From: Pollenia angustigena
Taxonomy: Eukaryota; Arthropoda; Insecta; Diptera; Polleniidae
Assembly: GCA_930367215.1 (NCBI GenBank)
Contig: OV884056.1
Location: 51,398,308 to 51,462,307, forward strand
Reading direction: 5' to 3'
Length of the DNA stretch: 64,000 bases
In this document: in pieces, positions 54,251 to 64,000 of the stretch
Position numbering within the stretch: position 1 is the first letter of the stretch
Layout of the letters: each line of letters opens with the position of its first letter
Notes under the pieces: model-generated
What the model was told of the DNA's origin: nothing
Seen by the model: only the letters and a program-made list of their open reading frames with translations
The model's database searches: none
Position numbers and translations under genes: made by a program

Positions 54251-54948
54251 TCAAAGTATTTATAATTTTTTTTTTTTTCAAATAATATTATTTGGAATTT
54301 TTTTTGTTGAATTAGTGTATTTACAATTTTTTTTTTTTTAAATAAAACTATTTGGAAGTTTTTTTGTGTTGAATAAAATTATTTGTAAATTTGTTAATGA
54401 ATATTGAAAAAAACGAATATTTTTATTTGAATCAAATCAGAGAAAAATATTTAAAATTTGTTTAAGTAGATTTTTTTACAAAAAAATTTTGTTAATTTGT
54501 ATATTAAATAACAAAATATCATATATCTTAATCTTAGTTGAATAATATAAAAATAAATTTAATTCATCGTAAATTTATTTAAATTCATGGAATTGAAATA
54601 TGATTAACTTGGCCAACAAGCAAATAAAACAAAATTTGAAATATTGAAAAGTGTAATTATTTAGAAGGTGGTCTCATAAAACAGCTGTATTTTATTGCTT
54701 TGCATGTTGTTGTATTGTTGTGAAATTGAGGCCACCTTGCTTAGTTATTGCAATGGAAACTTAAGTTGATTTAAATTTTGTATACACAAGCTTGGTGAAT
54801 TAAGTTGCATTTAAGTGCTTAGTGAGGAACAGAATTTTGTAATATAATTGTGATATAATATCAAATCTAAAAATTGGCGGTTAATACATTTTTCAATTAT
54901 TATTTCCAGAGTTCAAAAACAAGTGTTATACTTTGTTTATCTCTCGGT
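54251..54948. other. A/T-rich sequence with TTGAATAAAA words
   Basis: Repeated TTTTTTGTTGAAT, ATTATTTG and TTTGAAT words may be the 5' subterminal region of the neighbouring hAT relic. Near 54668-54740, AAGGTGGTCTC and GAGGCCACCTT form an 11-bp inverted pair about 50 bp apart, perhaps a very small TIR element. No gene. Confidence 0.35.
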
Positions 54949-55272
54949 AAACCATCATCGATGAACCTTTTGCGACTCTCTGTATAAATCAAATTTTCAA
55001 TAATTATACGGCGAGCATTTTTCATGAGTTGTAAGAAAATAACTACATGAGTCTCGTACGATTCTTGACATTCTTTTTAACAGAATTGTTTGATAGTCTT
55101 AACCCACATCTCAAACGATTCTCATAACCATTAAAGTAAGTATATTTGCAGTTTGTTACAGTTTCTCCCGTGTAAGGCATCTTCTTCGATAAAAAAATGC
55201 ACTTGTCGACGATAAAAAACGCTCTTCATGAGACTTTAAGTAGCTCTTACACGATACAAAGTGCTATCTGGG
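54949..55272 (+). repeat. Dispersed ACGATT-family repeat, copy 3
   Basis: Colinear with 13590-13920: ATCGATGAACCTTTTGCGAC, CATGAGTCTCGTACGATTC, CGACGATAAAAAACGCTC, ending GTGCTATCTGGG. Confidence 0.65.
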
Positions 55273-55309
55273 TATGAAGTTATAATGTTTTTGTTTGATT
55301 GTTTTTGTT

Positions 55310-55453
55310 TTATAAAAATCGAATAAAAATTGTTAAAAAAACTAAACATAAGTTGTCCGATTTTTTTTAAGATGTTTTAAAACGAGAAAGACGATTTTTT
55401 AATTTTTTCTCAGGAAATTGACAATTTTTTCACAAATTTTTCTGGCAGCCCTG
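55310..55453 (+). mobile_element. Right-hand end of a hAT-like element, GACGATTTTTT motif
   Basis: AGTTGTCCGATTTTTTTT, GACGATTTTTTAAT and the end CTGGCAGCCCTG match 15507-15664. Here it follows the ACGATT-family repeat directly, without a foldback element between. Confidence 0.6.
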
Positions 55454-56175
55454 ATTATTAATTAAATCAATTCTTTGTTTTGCTATACACTGCTAGGTGG
55501 CGCGTTAATAACATAAAGTTCTTATCACAGACAACAACCTACTTAATTACAAATTGACAGTTTCATTCAAAGGTTTTTTCATTTAAGGAATTGCAGTAGT
55601 CAGCACTGCTGCCAGAAGTGCAGATTTATTTGAAGATTTTTGACAAAAAAAAAAATTAAAAATTAATTAAAAAAAAAAAAATTTAATAAAATAATCTAAG
55701 CACTACAAATAAAATAACTTATCTTTTTTTAAAAAACTTCTAGGTATAATTAATAATATTAATACACAATCTGTGTACTCAAATTTAATAATAAGTAATC
55801 ACTCTAAATCAATAAATATTTATTAAAAAATTTATACATATCGCAATTTATCATAATCGTTTTATTTTATAAACCAGTTCAGAAATCAAATCTATAACGA
55901 CCACAAAAATTTGTGAAACTCCGTTTAAAAAAAAGTGCTACCATGTTTTTGATGCCAGTTTTCTGCCATTCCTAAACATTTTTGAATTTTGAGTAGTGCC
56001 TGTTTATGATTAAATGTGCGATATGTACATATGTATTCATATTTGTAGATCAAAATGGTTTTAATGCCCGATTTAACCTTTATGTGCTTGGGATTGTAAA
56101 CTTACGTTGGCGGTCGGAAGTCTACATTTGTAGCAAACTCCATTATAAATTTGATGATTTTTTGCAAAAAAAATA
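55454..56175. other. Intergenic sequence with an isolated hAT-like end
   Basis: CAGCACTGCTGCCAGAAG near 55600 looks like a hAT-like left end with AGATTT words after it, but no partner was found. No gene. Confidence 0.35.
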
Positions 56176-56500
56176 AGTTTTACGATTAGCCTATTTCAAT
56201 ACGAACATTTTGTGCCCAATAGGATCCAGATCGGTGCAAAACTGACATATTTAAATAAGGTTAATTGAATTAACCCATTTTTCGATTTGTATCAAATCAA
56301 AGAAAAACACAACAAATAAATATACAAAGCTAAATTTTTAGTAACAACAAATATTAAAAATTGTTTAAAACTATTAAATTTCTATGTGGGTTAATTTACT
56401 AAATCTTCTGTAGCTTTGTCAATTTTGTACCAATCTATGGATTGTTGGGCACAAAATGTTCATATTAAAATAATCTAATGTCGCATGCAATAAAACATTA
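56176..56500. repeat. Inverted repeat with ~70-bp arms
   Basis: TACGAACATTTTGTGCCCAA (56198) and the inverted TTGGGCACAAAATGTTCATA (56443) anchor two arms that match imperfectly for about 70 bp each. The loop is A/T-rich. It is probably an old foldback or TIR element; no duplication seen. Confidence 0.6.
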
Positions 56501-57729
56501 GGATTTTTAAATCATTGGTTTAAAAAAATTAACTTGAAAAGAGCCAAATTCAACAAAATCATAAAATTTTCAATGAAGCTTGAAATGTTGCCCCCCGTAA
56601 CTCTGTCATTTCTTGGCTAATCTGCACAAACGACCCATTATTATTTTAGTAAATTTATTATCTTTCAATAAAAAGAAAGAAATACATAATCCGTTTAAAA
56701 TTTGACTTTGTTGAAAATTTGTCACGTAGTGTTATTTGTGTACGACAACTATATATTGTTATGATAAACATAGTGTAGTTGCCGTAACCATGTCCAACCA
56801 TATTTTTTTCTGCGTGCACAGATTTGGCGTCAAAACAAGTCGAGATTTTCTATGAAAATTTGTTTAATGAACCTTTTTGATGCCTAAAATATTTTTTATG
56901 AATAGGGGATTAATGTTTACTGAATGACTTTTGTAATCTTATTTAGCAGTTGACTTTTGTTTCAAGCGATGGAGAGAATTAGAAAATTTTAAAGAAAATA
57001 TTTAGTATCATGTACTTCACTTAACAAGTCTTCTTGTAGCAACTACACTAAATTTGGATTTGAATGAAATTTTGCAGACGGACAGCATATGGCCCAGATT
57101 AAAATAAAGGGTACTCTTTTAAAAGGAAAATCGGGGAATAATTGGTACTTTTTCTGTTTTTGATAGATTAAGGATGAACTTGGTACTTTTAAAGGGGTAA
57201 AACAGGATGAAATTGGTACTTTTTCTCTATATTAACAAACAGTGTACTTTCTGGAGGCCTAAAAAATCGAAAAATTTTGTATAGAAATTATAATTTAAAT
57301 AATAAAAACGGGGAAAGACTGGTACTTTTCCTAATTTTTCTTTTTGGATAAAAATGGTATACAGATTGCATATGGTCCAGTGGCCTTGGGTCATAGGTTC
57401 TTATTGGCACAAGAACCAAGCCTATTGAAAATAGGCCGAATCGTAGGACCACGAGGGGAGATAGGGTTTCAATTTTGCTTAACTTCCTAAAAAAATCATA
57501 CAAAATAATTGAAACTTTGTCCGTGGTTACTTTTAAATATGGAGATTACAAAGGTGACACACACTCAAATTTGACTTAAGTCGACTTAAGTACTTTTTCC
57601 TTTCCGCCACAGATGCTAAATATCTATGGTTTTCATGGGTAAGAAAACCGTTTAACATTCAGCAATATGTCATTAACATTTTAAAATCAAAAAAAAATGG
57701 ACAAACGCGGTTGCCCACAGATTTTAGGT
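56501..57729. other. Intergenic sequence with GGTACTTTT words and dispersed-repeat debris
   Basis: GGTACTTTT recurs four or more times between 57110 and 57330 next to GGGGAATAATT or GGGGTAAAA, resembling the interior of the Helitron at 6121-6812. Around 57400-57480 is a short piece (AATAGGCCGAATCGTAGGAC) of dispersed-repeat type. No gene. Confidence 0.35.
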
Positions 57730-57925
57730 TTTAGTCGTTTTTAAATTATTTAATACAGTGGTCTTTATATGAACCTATGGTAAATGTTGTACTGATCTTC
57801 CGAAATTTTTAGTGCTTTCTAATCTTATGAAACTATGACAGACTAAAATTTTACTTAAAGAGCATTATTCGTTAGGCTTTTAGATGCACTAAGCTGTTTT
57901 CCGATAGAGTTAAAATATTATGATG
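57730..57925 (+). repeat. Decayed unit of the 153-bp repeat
   Basis: About one unit related to the array at 63240: TATATGAACCTATGGTAAAT, TGATCTTCCGAAATTTT, CTAAGCTGTTTTCCG. Confidence 0.65.
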
Positions 57926-58539
57926 CTAAATTCAAAAGAATGTTAATTTTAAACAACTAAAATTTTATTTAAAAACGGATTAATTACATTTCATTTAAAA
58001 TAAATGAATTTTACATTAATTTTAACATTTTTATTTATTTAACAACATATTGCGTAAAACTTAATACATAGTTGTAACTTTTAAAAAATATATTTTAGTC
58101 AACAAAATGTTAAACTCAAGGACCGGAAAACGCTTTTTTATGTTTTTCAAAAAAAAAAAAAAAAATATTTATCATTGGTATTTTAAACTGTACAAAAACA
58201 TTGTTTCTTCAAGTTCTAAATAATAAATTTTTTAAGAAAAATACTTTTATTGTACTGTTGAACAAAAAATTACGAACCAAAAATTTAATTTTTTCGTACA
58301 AAATAAAATTGTTTTTCCATTAGTTTAAAAAAAAAAAACAAACACAAAAAAAAGATATTTATTTTTTCAGTACAATATTATTTTGTACATGAAAAGAAAA
58401 AAAAGAACCGAAAACTTAAAATTGATCATGACAAAGATATAAACTATGAGATAAGATTATAAAGATTAGTTTTTTATTTTTTAAAGCTATTCAGCTCCTT
58501 TTAAGTTTTTTTTTAACCGATTAAACGATTTAAAATAAA
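57926..58539. other. A/T-rich sequence, nothing recognised
   Basis: Poly-A runs and A/T-rich words only. Confidence 0.4.
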
Positions 58540-58740
58540 TTTTAGAGTTTGTTTCTGATTTTGAGTTTTTTCGCGAATTTTTGCCATGTTCTCGATAGAA
58601 GGGTTTTTTCTGTAAGTTTCTAATTCTTTACAGCTTTAACGATTTATAATAAATAGTATACTCTGCTATCATGCCGCTTTGCGAATTTCCGCTAATTTTT
58701 GCCATTCCTTATAGTTTTAGCAACTTTTAATTATGTATTG
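58540..58740 (+). mobile_element. Old relative of the AAAAGGGTC family interior
   Basis: Matches, with many changes, 26640-26830 and the same part of 32548-33584: TTTTAG.GTTTGTTT, TTCTCGAT..AA.G..TTTTT, TTTCCGCTAATTT. The characteristic ends are not visible. Confidence 0.5.
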
Positions 58741-59589
58741 TTTGATATATAAAAATTTTTTCGCAATTTTGGCAAACTTTTTCGAATTTTTGCAATTTTC
58801 ACGAAGCTTTGTTGTTCTTTGAGGCAATCGTCGCAAATTAAGCATTTTCGCTATTTTAGCACACTTAACCCATAAATTCTTTTAAATAAGCATTTGCTTT
58901 AAAAACAAACAAAAAAAAAAATGTTCCGGTGCAGTCGACTTTCATAATAGAGGTGATTATAAATTTAATTAAAATTCACAATTTATACTTCGAAATTGAG
59001 TTTTCAATGTTAGTTTCTAAAAATAAAAAAAATATTTTCCTTTAAAACGTTTTTTAAAAACTTTATTGATTGAACTTTAAAGAACAATTCAAACAATATA
59101 TTAATTTTTTTTTTTTTTGTATGGATTAAAATATTTTTTGCACACCAATAATAAATATTTGCTCATGTACAAAATACATAACAAGGTACATTTACACAAG
59201 GTAGACTCGTAAGCGGACAGTCAAAAGCCCCAATTGACAAATTCGTATGTATGAGCCAAAATTTGTACATGTGTGCGTTGAATTGTTTCTGTTTTATATG
59301 AGGACAATTTTGACAGGTCGGGTATCTTTATAGAGCAGAATGTCTACACTCCCAAATATTGTACTTCAAAAATATATATCTTTTTTGTGTTTCTTATTTC
59401 TTTTAAACTGATGGAAACAAAAATTTATTTTGTTCGCATGAGTTTTGAATTTTTCAAATGAATGAAGTTTTCGGTACTTAGTTTCTGATGCCTGTTTTTT
59501 ATTAAATTTTAACAGTACGAACAACTAATTTAATAACCCACAATCAGGTACTGAAATCATGTTATGAGTGCAACTTTTATTAGCCATAA
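58741..59589. other. A/T-rich sequence, nothing recognised
   Basis: No gene, RNA or element boundary seen. Confidence 0.4.
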
Positions 59590-59900
59590 AAGGCCCTAAG
59601 GACTATAAATAAATAAATGTTTGTATTCGGCGAATATTGGCGCAGATATTCGTGCTATTTCTGAAGATGGCATCCAAAGGATGTCGAAATTTTAAAAAAT
59701 AAAGAATAAAAATAATATATTATAGATGACTGGGGCCTTCGGAAAAGCCATTTCAACAGACAGACGGACAACCGGATTTTCATAAGGACCCAGAATATAT
59801 ATACCTTATAGGGTGTAGGATAAATATTGTAGAAATTACAAACGGAATGAAAAACTCTTATATGGCATTTTACCTTCGGCGAAGGATATAAAAAGGTCGA
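59590..59900 (+). repeat. Fly-type dispersed repeat fragment
   Basis: ACAGACAGACGGACAACCGG, GACCCAGAATATATATACC and TTATAGGGTGTAGG are the kind of words that recur in dispersed repeats of higher flies. Related debris occurs at 63061-63130 (CCGGACGGACGTCG). Class not assigned. Confidence 0.5.
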
Positions 59901-60592
59901 AAACCCAAGATCTTAAAAAATATTTTAAAAAATTAATACATATTCTTAACATCACTTACATTTTCATAGTTACATGCCCTATATATGCAACTTCCAGCTT
60001 ACAGTTGCACTACTATAATGATCCTAACACATCTTTTCGAGACAACCGTCAATTATTATGAACTTAGAACACTTTTTTCACAAATTAAACGCTTTTTTAT
60101 AATAACACTGAAAGCTCTTTTTTTTATTTTAAAGCTTTTATTGTGGACACTAGTGCCATCTTTATTTTATTTTAAGCATATCAAATGCTTCTTAAAGAAC
60201 ACAGCCAAAGCAAAAGCACTAACTATTACATTCATTTCACTTCCAATTACAAAACAATAGCAAAGTGAAGACAAATAAACGAACGACCAACTAAAAGAAA
60301 CACGACGACCGGCAGTAGTTATAAACTTTGAACACTTTTTTCACAAATTAAACGCTTTTCTCCGAAAAACTTCATATCAAAAACTATTAAGGAAACAGTT
60401 CTTAACATTTTTATTGCAAAATTATTACACATTATCAAGATTTCCTTAAGTTATTAACAATTTTCCTGAAACACTATTAACTGTCAACCGAACCGAACTA
60501 AAAATGCGCGTAAACTGAAATATTATAAGAAAAAGAGCTTTTAAAAGATCTCATAGATAAAATGGATATTACAGAGAAAAACGGGTATTATT
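59901..60592. other. Intergenic sequence with a local duplication
   Basis: GAACACTTTTTTCACAAATT followed by AAACGCTTTT appears twice (near 60066 and 60331), suggesting a small duplication. A 91-codon ORF at 59985-60260 has no recognised family. No other signal. Confidence 0.4.
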
Positions 60593-61306
60593 TAAGCCTA
60601 GATTACACTATCTCACAAGCCTTACGTATTCCATAATACTTAAGCCTAGATTGCACTATCTCACAAGCCTTACGTATTCCATAATACTTTGTGAGATAGA
60701 AATCTAATGAGTTTTGTTGCGACTGTCAAAAAATCTAATGTAACATGACAGTTCGTGTTCACACCATCTCACAAAGTATAAACACTCACACATGAAATAA
60801 AATGCAACCCTGATCCAATGAAAAGTATTATTGTTTTGAAATTTTTCAAAAAACGATGAAGTCGTATGGGATGTCAAACTTTTTTCTTAATACTTGTCAT
60901 TTTCGTGACACATTGCATTCACACTATCACACTTTGTCATATTACTTGAGTTTTTGACATGTATTAATACAAAGTATAATAGTGTAATCTTGCCTTTAGT
61001 GAGATAGAAATCTAATGAGTTTTGTTGCGACTGTCAAAAAATCTAATGTAACATGACAGTTTGTGTTCACACCATCTCACAAAGTATAAACACTCACACA
61101 TGAAATAAAATGCAACCCTGATCCAATGAAAAGTATTATTGTTTTGAAATTTTTCAAAAAACGATGAAGTCGTATGGGATGTCAAACTTTTTTCTTAATA
61201 CTTGTCATTTTCGTGACACATTGCATTCACACTATCACACTTTGTCATATTACTTGAGTTTTTGACATGTATTAATACAAAGTATAATAGTGTAATCTAG
61301 CCTTTA
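60593..61306. mobile_element. TIR element with 48-bp and 308-bp tandem duplications
   Basis: Outer ends TAAGCCTAGATTACACTAT and inverted TAAAGGCTAGATTACACTAT. A 48-bp unit is duplicated at the left end (60593, 60641). A 308-bp unit is duplicated right after it (60691-60998, 60999-61306). The two 308-bp units differ at only a few positions by eye, so this duplication is recent. Target duplication not clear; no ORF of known type. Confidence 0.75.
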
Positions 61307-62048
61307 GCGTTGCCGTTAAAAACGTTCGAAACTGATAATTTGCAGAAAAGGGGCAGCAAAAAGAAAACGCAAAATAAATAGGTTTTATAATGAATAATAG
61401 AAATAGTGTATGCTTTTTATTCACTATTTTTCTTTGAAATTTTATTCAGAGTAACAACCAAATAAAACACCATACCTGCACTTACACAATTATTAATGTA
61501 AAATTTCAAACACGCAATTATACGCTAATATTTCAATTGATCTTTTGATCCACTTTGTGGAAGTAGAATTTCACCAAATTTTGACCACATTTAGAATCCA
61601 TTATGTAGATTCTTATTATTCAATAAAAAAATCAATGGTGTACATGCGTATACACTATTGTTTTATTGAGGGGACGAATATGGAAAATAAAAACAAAGAT
61701 TCTTTGTTGTTTTCAATATTATGTATTTGTCACACGAAATTTTGTTTTCATTTTCTAACAAGTAAGAAAGTAAAGTCCGCCAATTTTATTTAATTTTGGA
61801 CCTACCAGTACAACATTTTGTCATGCCATAATAGCTATCGTAGAAGTTATTATTGTCAGTTTTTATGTAAATACCAACATTTATAAGGAAGTTATGGTAT
61901 TAAAAGCTCTTTTCGGGAGTAGTATTTGTATGCGCGCTATGGTCAAATATAGACTGTTTTGGTAAGATAATTTTAATTGCAAAAGAATAAGTTTGGGCCA
62001 AAATTCATTCATGTGGTTTATGGGAAACAAGCTTGTATGTGTGGAGGG
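61307..62048. other. Intergenic sequence with dispersed-repeat debris
   Basis: From about 61757 (AACAAGTAAGAAAGTAAAGT) there is a segment in the style of the dispersed repeat seen at 63202. An 82-codon ORF (61545-61793) is unassigned. Nothing else recognised. Confidence 0.35.
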
Positions 62049-62957
62049 TAGGATATTCAAACGATTAACCGTTCTTCGATTAATCGAATATTTTTGGACG
62101 ATGAAATGTTCTAATAATTTTAAATTGCTTATTTTCGAATAACGAAAAATTCGAATAATTTATGTCGATTAATCGATTATACGAAAATTTGTTTTTTCAC
62201 AGTACTTAAATTTGTTTTCTTATATATATAAAAAAAAATAGCCGGTACGTTTTTAATACCCTTTTATTGTTTGTTAACTCAGGAACATTTCCTTCAAGTA
62301 ACAATTTTTTAAAATATAGTACAAAGACTGGAACCAAAGAGTTTGGGAATAATTTATTTTTAAGATTGCTTAGTATAAACTTTTATCCGCAATTATTCAG
62401 ATGAAGAAGATGATTACTTTTTTGAGACGAATGAAAACAGCCTTCTAACAGATCTTAACAAGACTACATATGTAAATTATTAAAATTGTTAAAAAATCCA
62501 AAAGAGATTCAAATGGTATAATGGGAAAAGACAAGAAAAAGAACATAGAAATTGGATATGCTTTAAAACGCTTTACTTTTAATCTCTCCACCGTCAACAA
62601 TAAGTGAAAAAATCTTTTCTAAATCAAGTTTCATCAACACAAAAGAAAGAAATCGTTTGAAACATATGAATTTGAACTGTATACTATTGATAGCTTAAAC
62701 TGTTATGTTATTTTTTATTTAAAAAGTTTTCAAGTACTTTTTGTTAAATTGTTATTACATTTTTAATACAATTTTTATGTCAAAAAATATAATTTTTTGG
62801 CCTTATTTTTAATTTTCTAATCTAGACAAAATTAAAATTATTCGATTAACTGAATAATATTAAATAGTTCGAATATTATTCGATTAAATTTTTAACTCGA
62901 ATAGTTATTCGCGCGATTAATCGATTAACACACAACATCGATTTATTGAATACCCTA
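62049..62957 (+). mobile_element. hAT-like element, ATTCGATTAATCGA family, copy B
   Basis: Ends TAGGATATTCAA...TTGAATACCCTA. Flanks gtggaggg and gtggaggc share seven of eight bases. TTCGATTAATCGA, GATTAATCGATTA and ATTCGAATA words fill both end regions. It carries a transposase C-terminal relic on the plus strand (62575-62690). Same subterminal motif as copy A (22138-23498), but different terminal sequence. Confidence 0.82.
62575..62690 (+). pseudogene. hAT transposase C-terminal relic
   Basis: Plus-strand translation reads LSPPSTISEKIFSKSSFIN then TKERNRLKHMNLNCIL, matching the hAT dimerisation signature (S.xSExxFSxxGxI...xRNRL). The upstream part is broken. It ties the ATTCGATTAATCGA arrays directly to a hAT transposase. 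Confidence 0.75.
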
Positions 62958-63239
62958 GTGGAGGCTATGCGAAATTATGGACTGATTCGCCCCATTTACA
63001 ATAGGCTTGGTCATTGTACCAATTAGAGCCTGTCCTATGAACCAAATTTTATCAAATTATCTGCAGCCAACCAACCGGACGGACGTCGTTACATCGACTT
63101 AAAAAGGTGATTCTAAGTCAATATTGTGGTATGGGTATAAAAACAGGCAGTAAATATAAAAACTAGAGAATTTAACAATTAAATGAATTCATAAAAAAAA
63201 CAAGTTAGAGTGCTATATTCGGCTGTGCCGAATCTTTGA
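62958..63239. repeat. Dispersed-repeat debris before the 153-bp array
   Basis: CCGGACGGACGTCGTTACAT and, at 63202-63240, AACAAGTTAGAGTGCTATAT followed by TCGGCTGTGCCGAATC and ACCCTCCACC. The latter looks like the start of a widespread fly repeat to which the 153-bp array is attached. Confidence 0.5.
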
Positions 63240-64000
63240 TACCCTCCACCGACAGTTCGAATGTTTAAGGAGTAATATTTGTATGATGTTATTATAATCT
63301 TAAACTGTGACGATTTGTTATCAATTATGGTTCAAGGCAACCAAACTGTTTTCCGGTAGAAGGGTTTATATGGGGCCTAGGGTAAATTATGGACCTATCA
63401 TCACGAAATTTTACAGCGTCATTTCTAGTCCTTTAAAACTGTGACGTACCAATTTCTGTTATGATAGCATTATTAATTATGGTTTTAGGTGTACTGAACT
63501 GTTTTCCGGGAGTAGGGTTTCTATGGGGCCTAGAGTAAATTATGTACCGATCTTCACGAAATTTCACAGTATCATTTATAGTCCTATAAAACTGTGACGA
63601 GCCAAAATTTGTTATGATTGCATTATTTTTTACGGTTTTAGGCGTACTAAACTGTTTTCCGGTAGTAGGGTTTATATGGAGCCTAAGGTAAATTATGGAC
63701 CGATCGTCACGAAATTTCACAGTGTTATTTCTTGTCCTAAAAAACTGTGACGTACCAAATTTTGTTACGCTAGCGTTATTTTTTACGGTTTTAGGCGTAC
63801 TAAACTGTTTTCCGGGAGTAGGGTTTATATGGGGCCCAGGGTAAATTATGGACCGATCTTCACGAAATAACACAATTTTATTTCTTGTCCAATAAAACTT
63901 TGATGTACCAAATTTTGTTATGATAGCATTATTTTTTACGGATTTAGGCGTACTAAACTGTTTTCCGGAAGTAAGGTTTATATGGGGCCCAGGGTAAGTT
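63240..64000 (+). repeat. 153-bp tandem repeat array, continues past the window
   Basis: CTGTTTTCCGG occurs at 63346, 63499, 63652, 63805 and 63958: exact spacing of 153 bp. Each unit holds GGGTTTATATGGGGCC, TAAATTATGGACCGATC and CACGAAATTTCACAG. Because 153 is divisible by three, a 146-codon minus-strand ORF (63433-63873) runs through about three units; I regard it as a by-product. Degenerate units lie at 13236-13535 and 57730-57925. Confidence 0.93.

Noticed and set aside
57110..57330. Another GTACTTTT hAT-like element
   Set aside because: The GGTACTTTT words are spread without CAG/CTG ends or an 8-bp duplication; they resemble the Helitron interior instead.
63433..63873. 146-codon repetitive ORF as a real protein gene
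   Set aside because: It lies wholly in a 153-bp tandem array whose period is divisible by three, so a stop-free frame is carried along automatically; no start context or family.

Overview
The window is about 70% A+T, eukaryotic, and almost wholly made of transposable elements. BEL/Pao, copia, piggyBac-, Harbinger-, Helitron-, mariner- and hAT-like remains, together with a U1 snRNA of insect type and length, point to a dipteran, probably a calyptrate (blow-fly or house-fly-like) genome. That placement is inferred from style, not from a database match. I found no ordinary host protein gene. The only host gene I can support is a full-length U1 snRNA (26007-26170, +) with a candidate PSEA about 60 bp upstream.

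Layout. 0.7-4 kb: a degenerate non-LTR reverse transcriptase (- strand) abuts the 5' half of a copia-type LTR element (- strand; LTR, primer site, gag, protease, integrase). 4-18 kb: short TIR elements, a non-autonomous Helitron, and a GC-rich foldback complex carrying an 82-bp tandem repeat. 18-38 kb: a dense, several-layers-deep nest of elements whose ends and target duplications can be read base by base. Fifteen of the elements between 4.7 and 37 kb have perfect 8-bp target-site duplications and CAG...CTG or TAG...CTA ends, which is hAT behaviour. Most families carry their own short motif (6-12 bp) repeated near both ends. The U1 gene sits in the middle of this cluster, with an element inserted 103 bp upstream of its start. 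38-42 kb: another such element with hAT transposase remains and a 50-bp-arm hairpin. 42-49.6 kb: a young complete BEL/Pao retrotransposon (42171-49282; two identical 382-bp LTRs, TSD gatat, one 1761-codon ORF) inside a piggyBac-like MITE. 49.6-64 kb: a second foldback element with the 82-bp repeat, hAT transposase relics, a 308-bp tandem duplication, and a 153-bp tandem array running off the right edge.

The most interesting pattern is the set of hAT-like families with private subterminal motif arrays (TCGCCA, GATACGAAAA, ACGGTAATTT, AAGCACTAAA, AAAAGGGTC, GCGCTTTT, TTACAC/TTACCC, GGGGATTT, CCTGGTTT, GTACTTTT, AAAATCTT, ATTCGATTAATCGA and others). Known hAT biology suggests these arrays are transposase-binding sites, so the locus would record many separate co-diversifications of binding site and DNA-binding domain. 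Other notable points are a ~1.3-kb-arm inverted pair of the GCGC family, a changed RNase H active-site residue in the otherwise intact BEL element, and a short ORF starting right after a strong splice-acceptor-like site in its 3' region.
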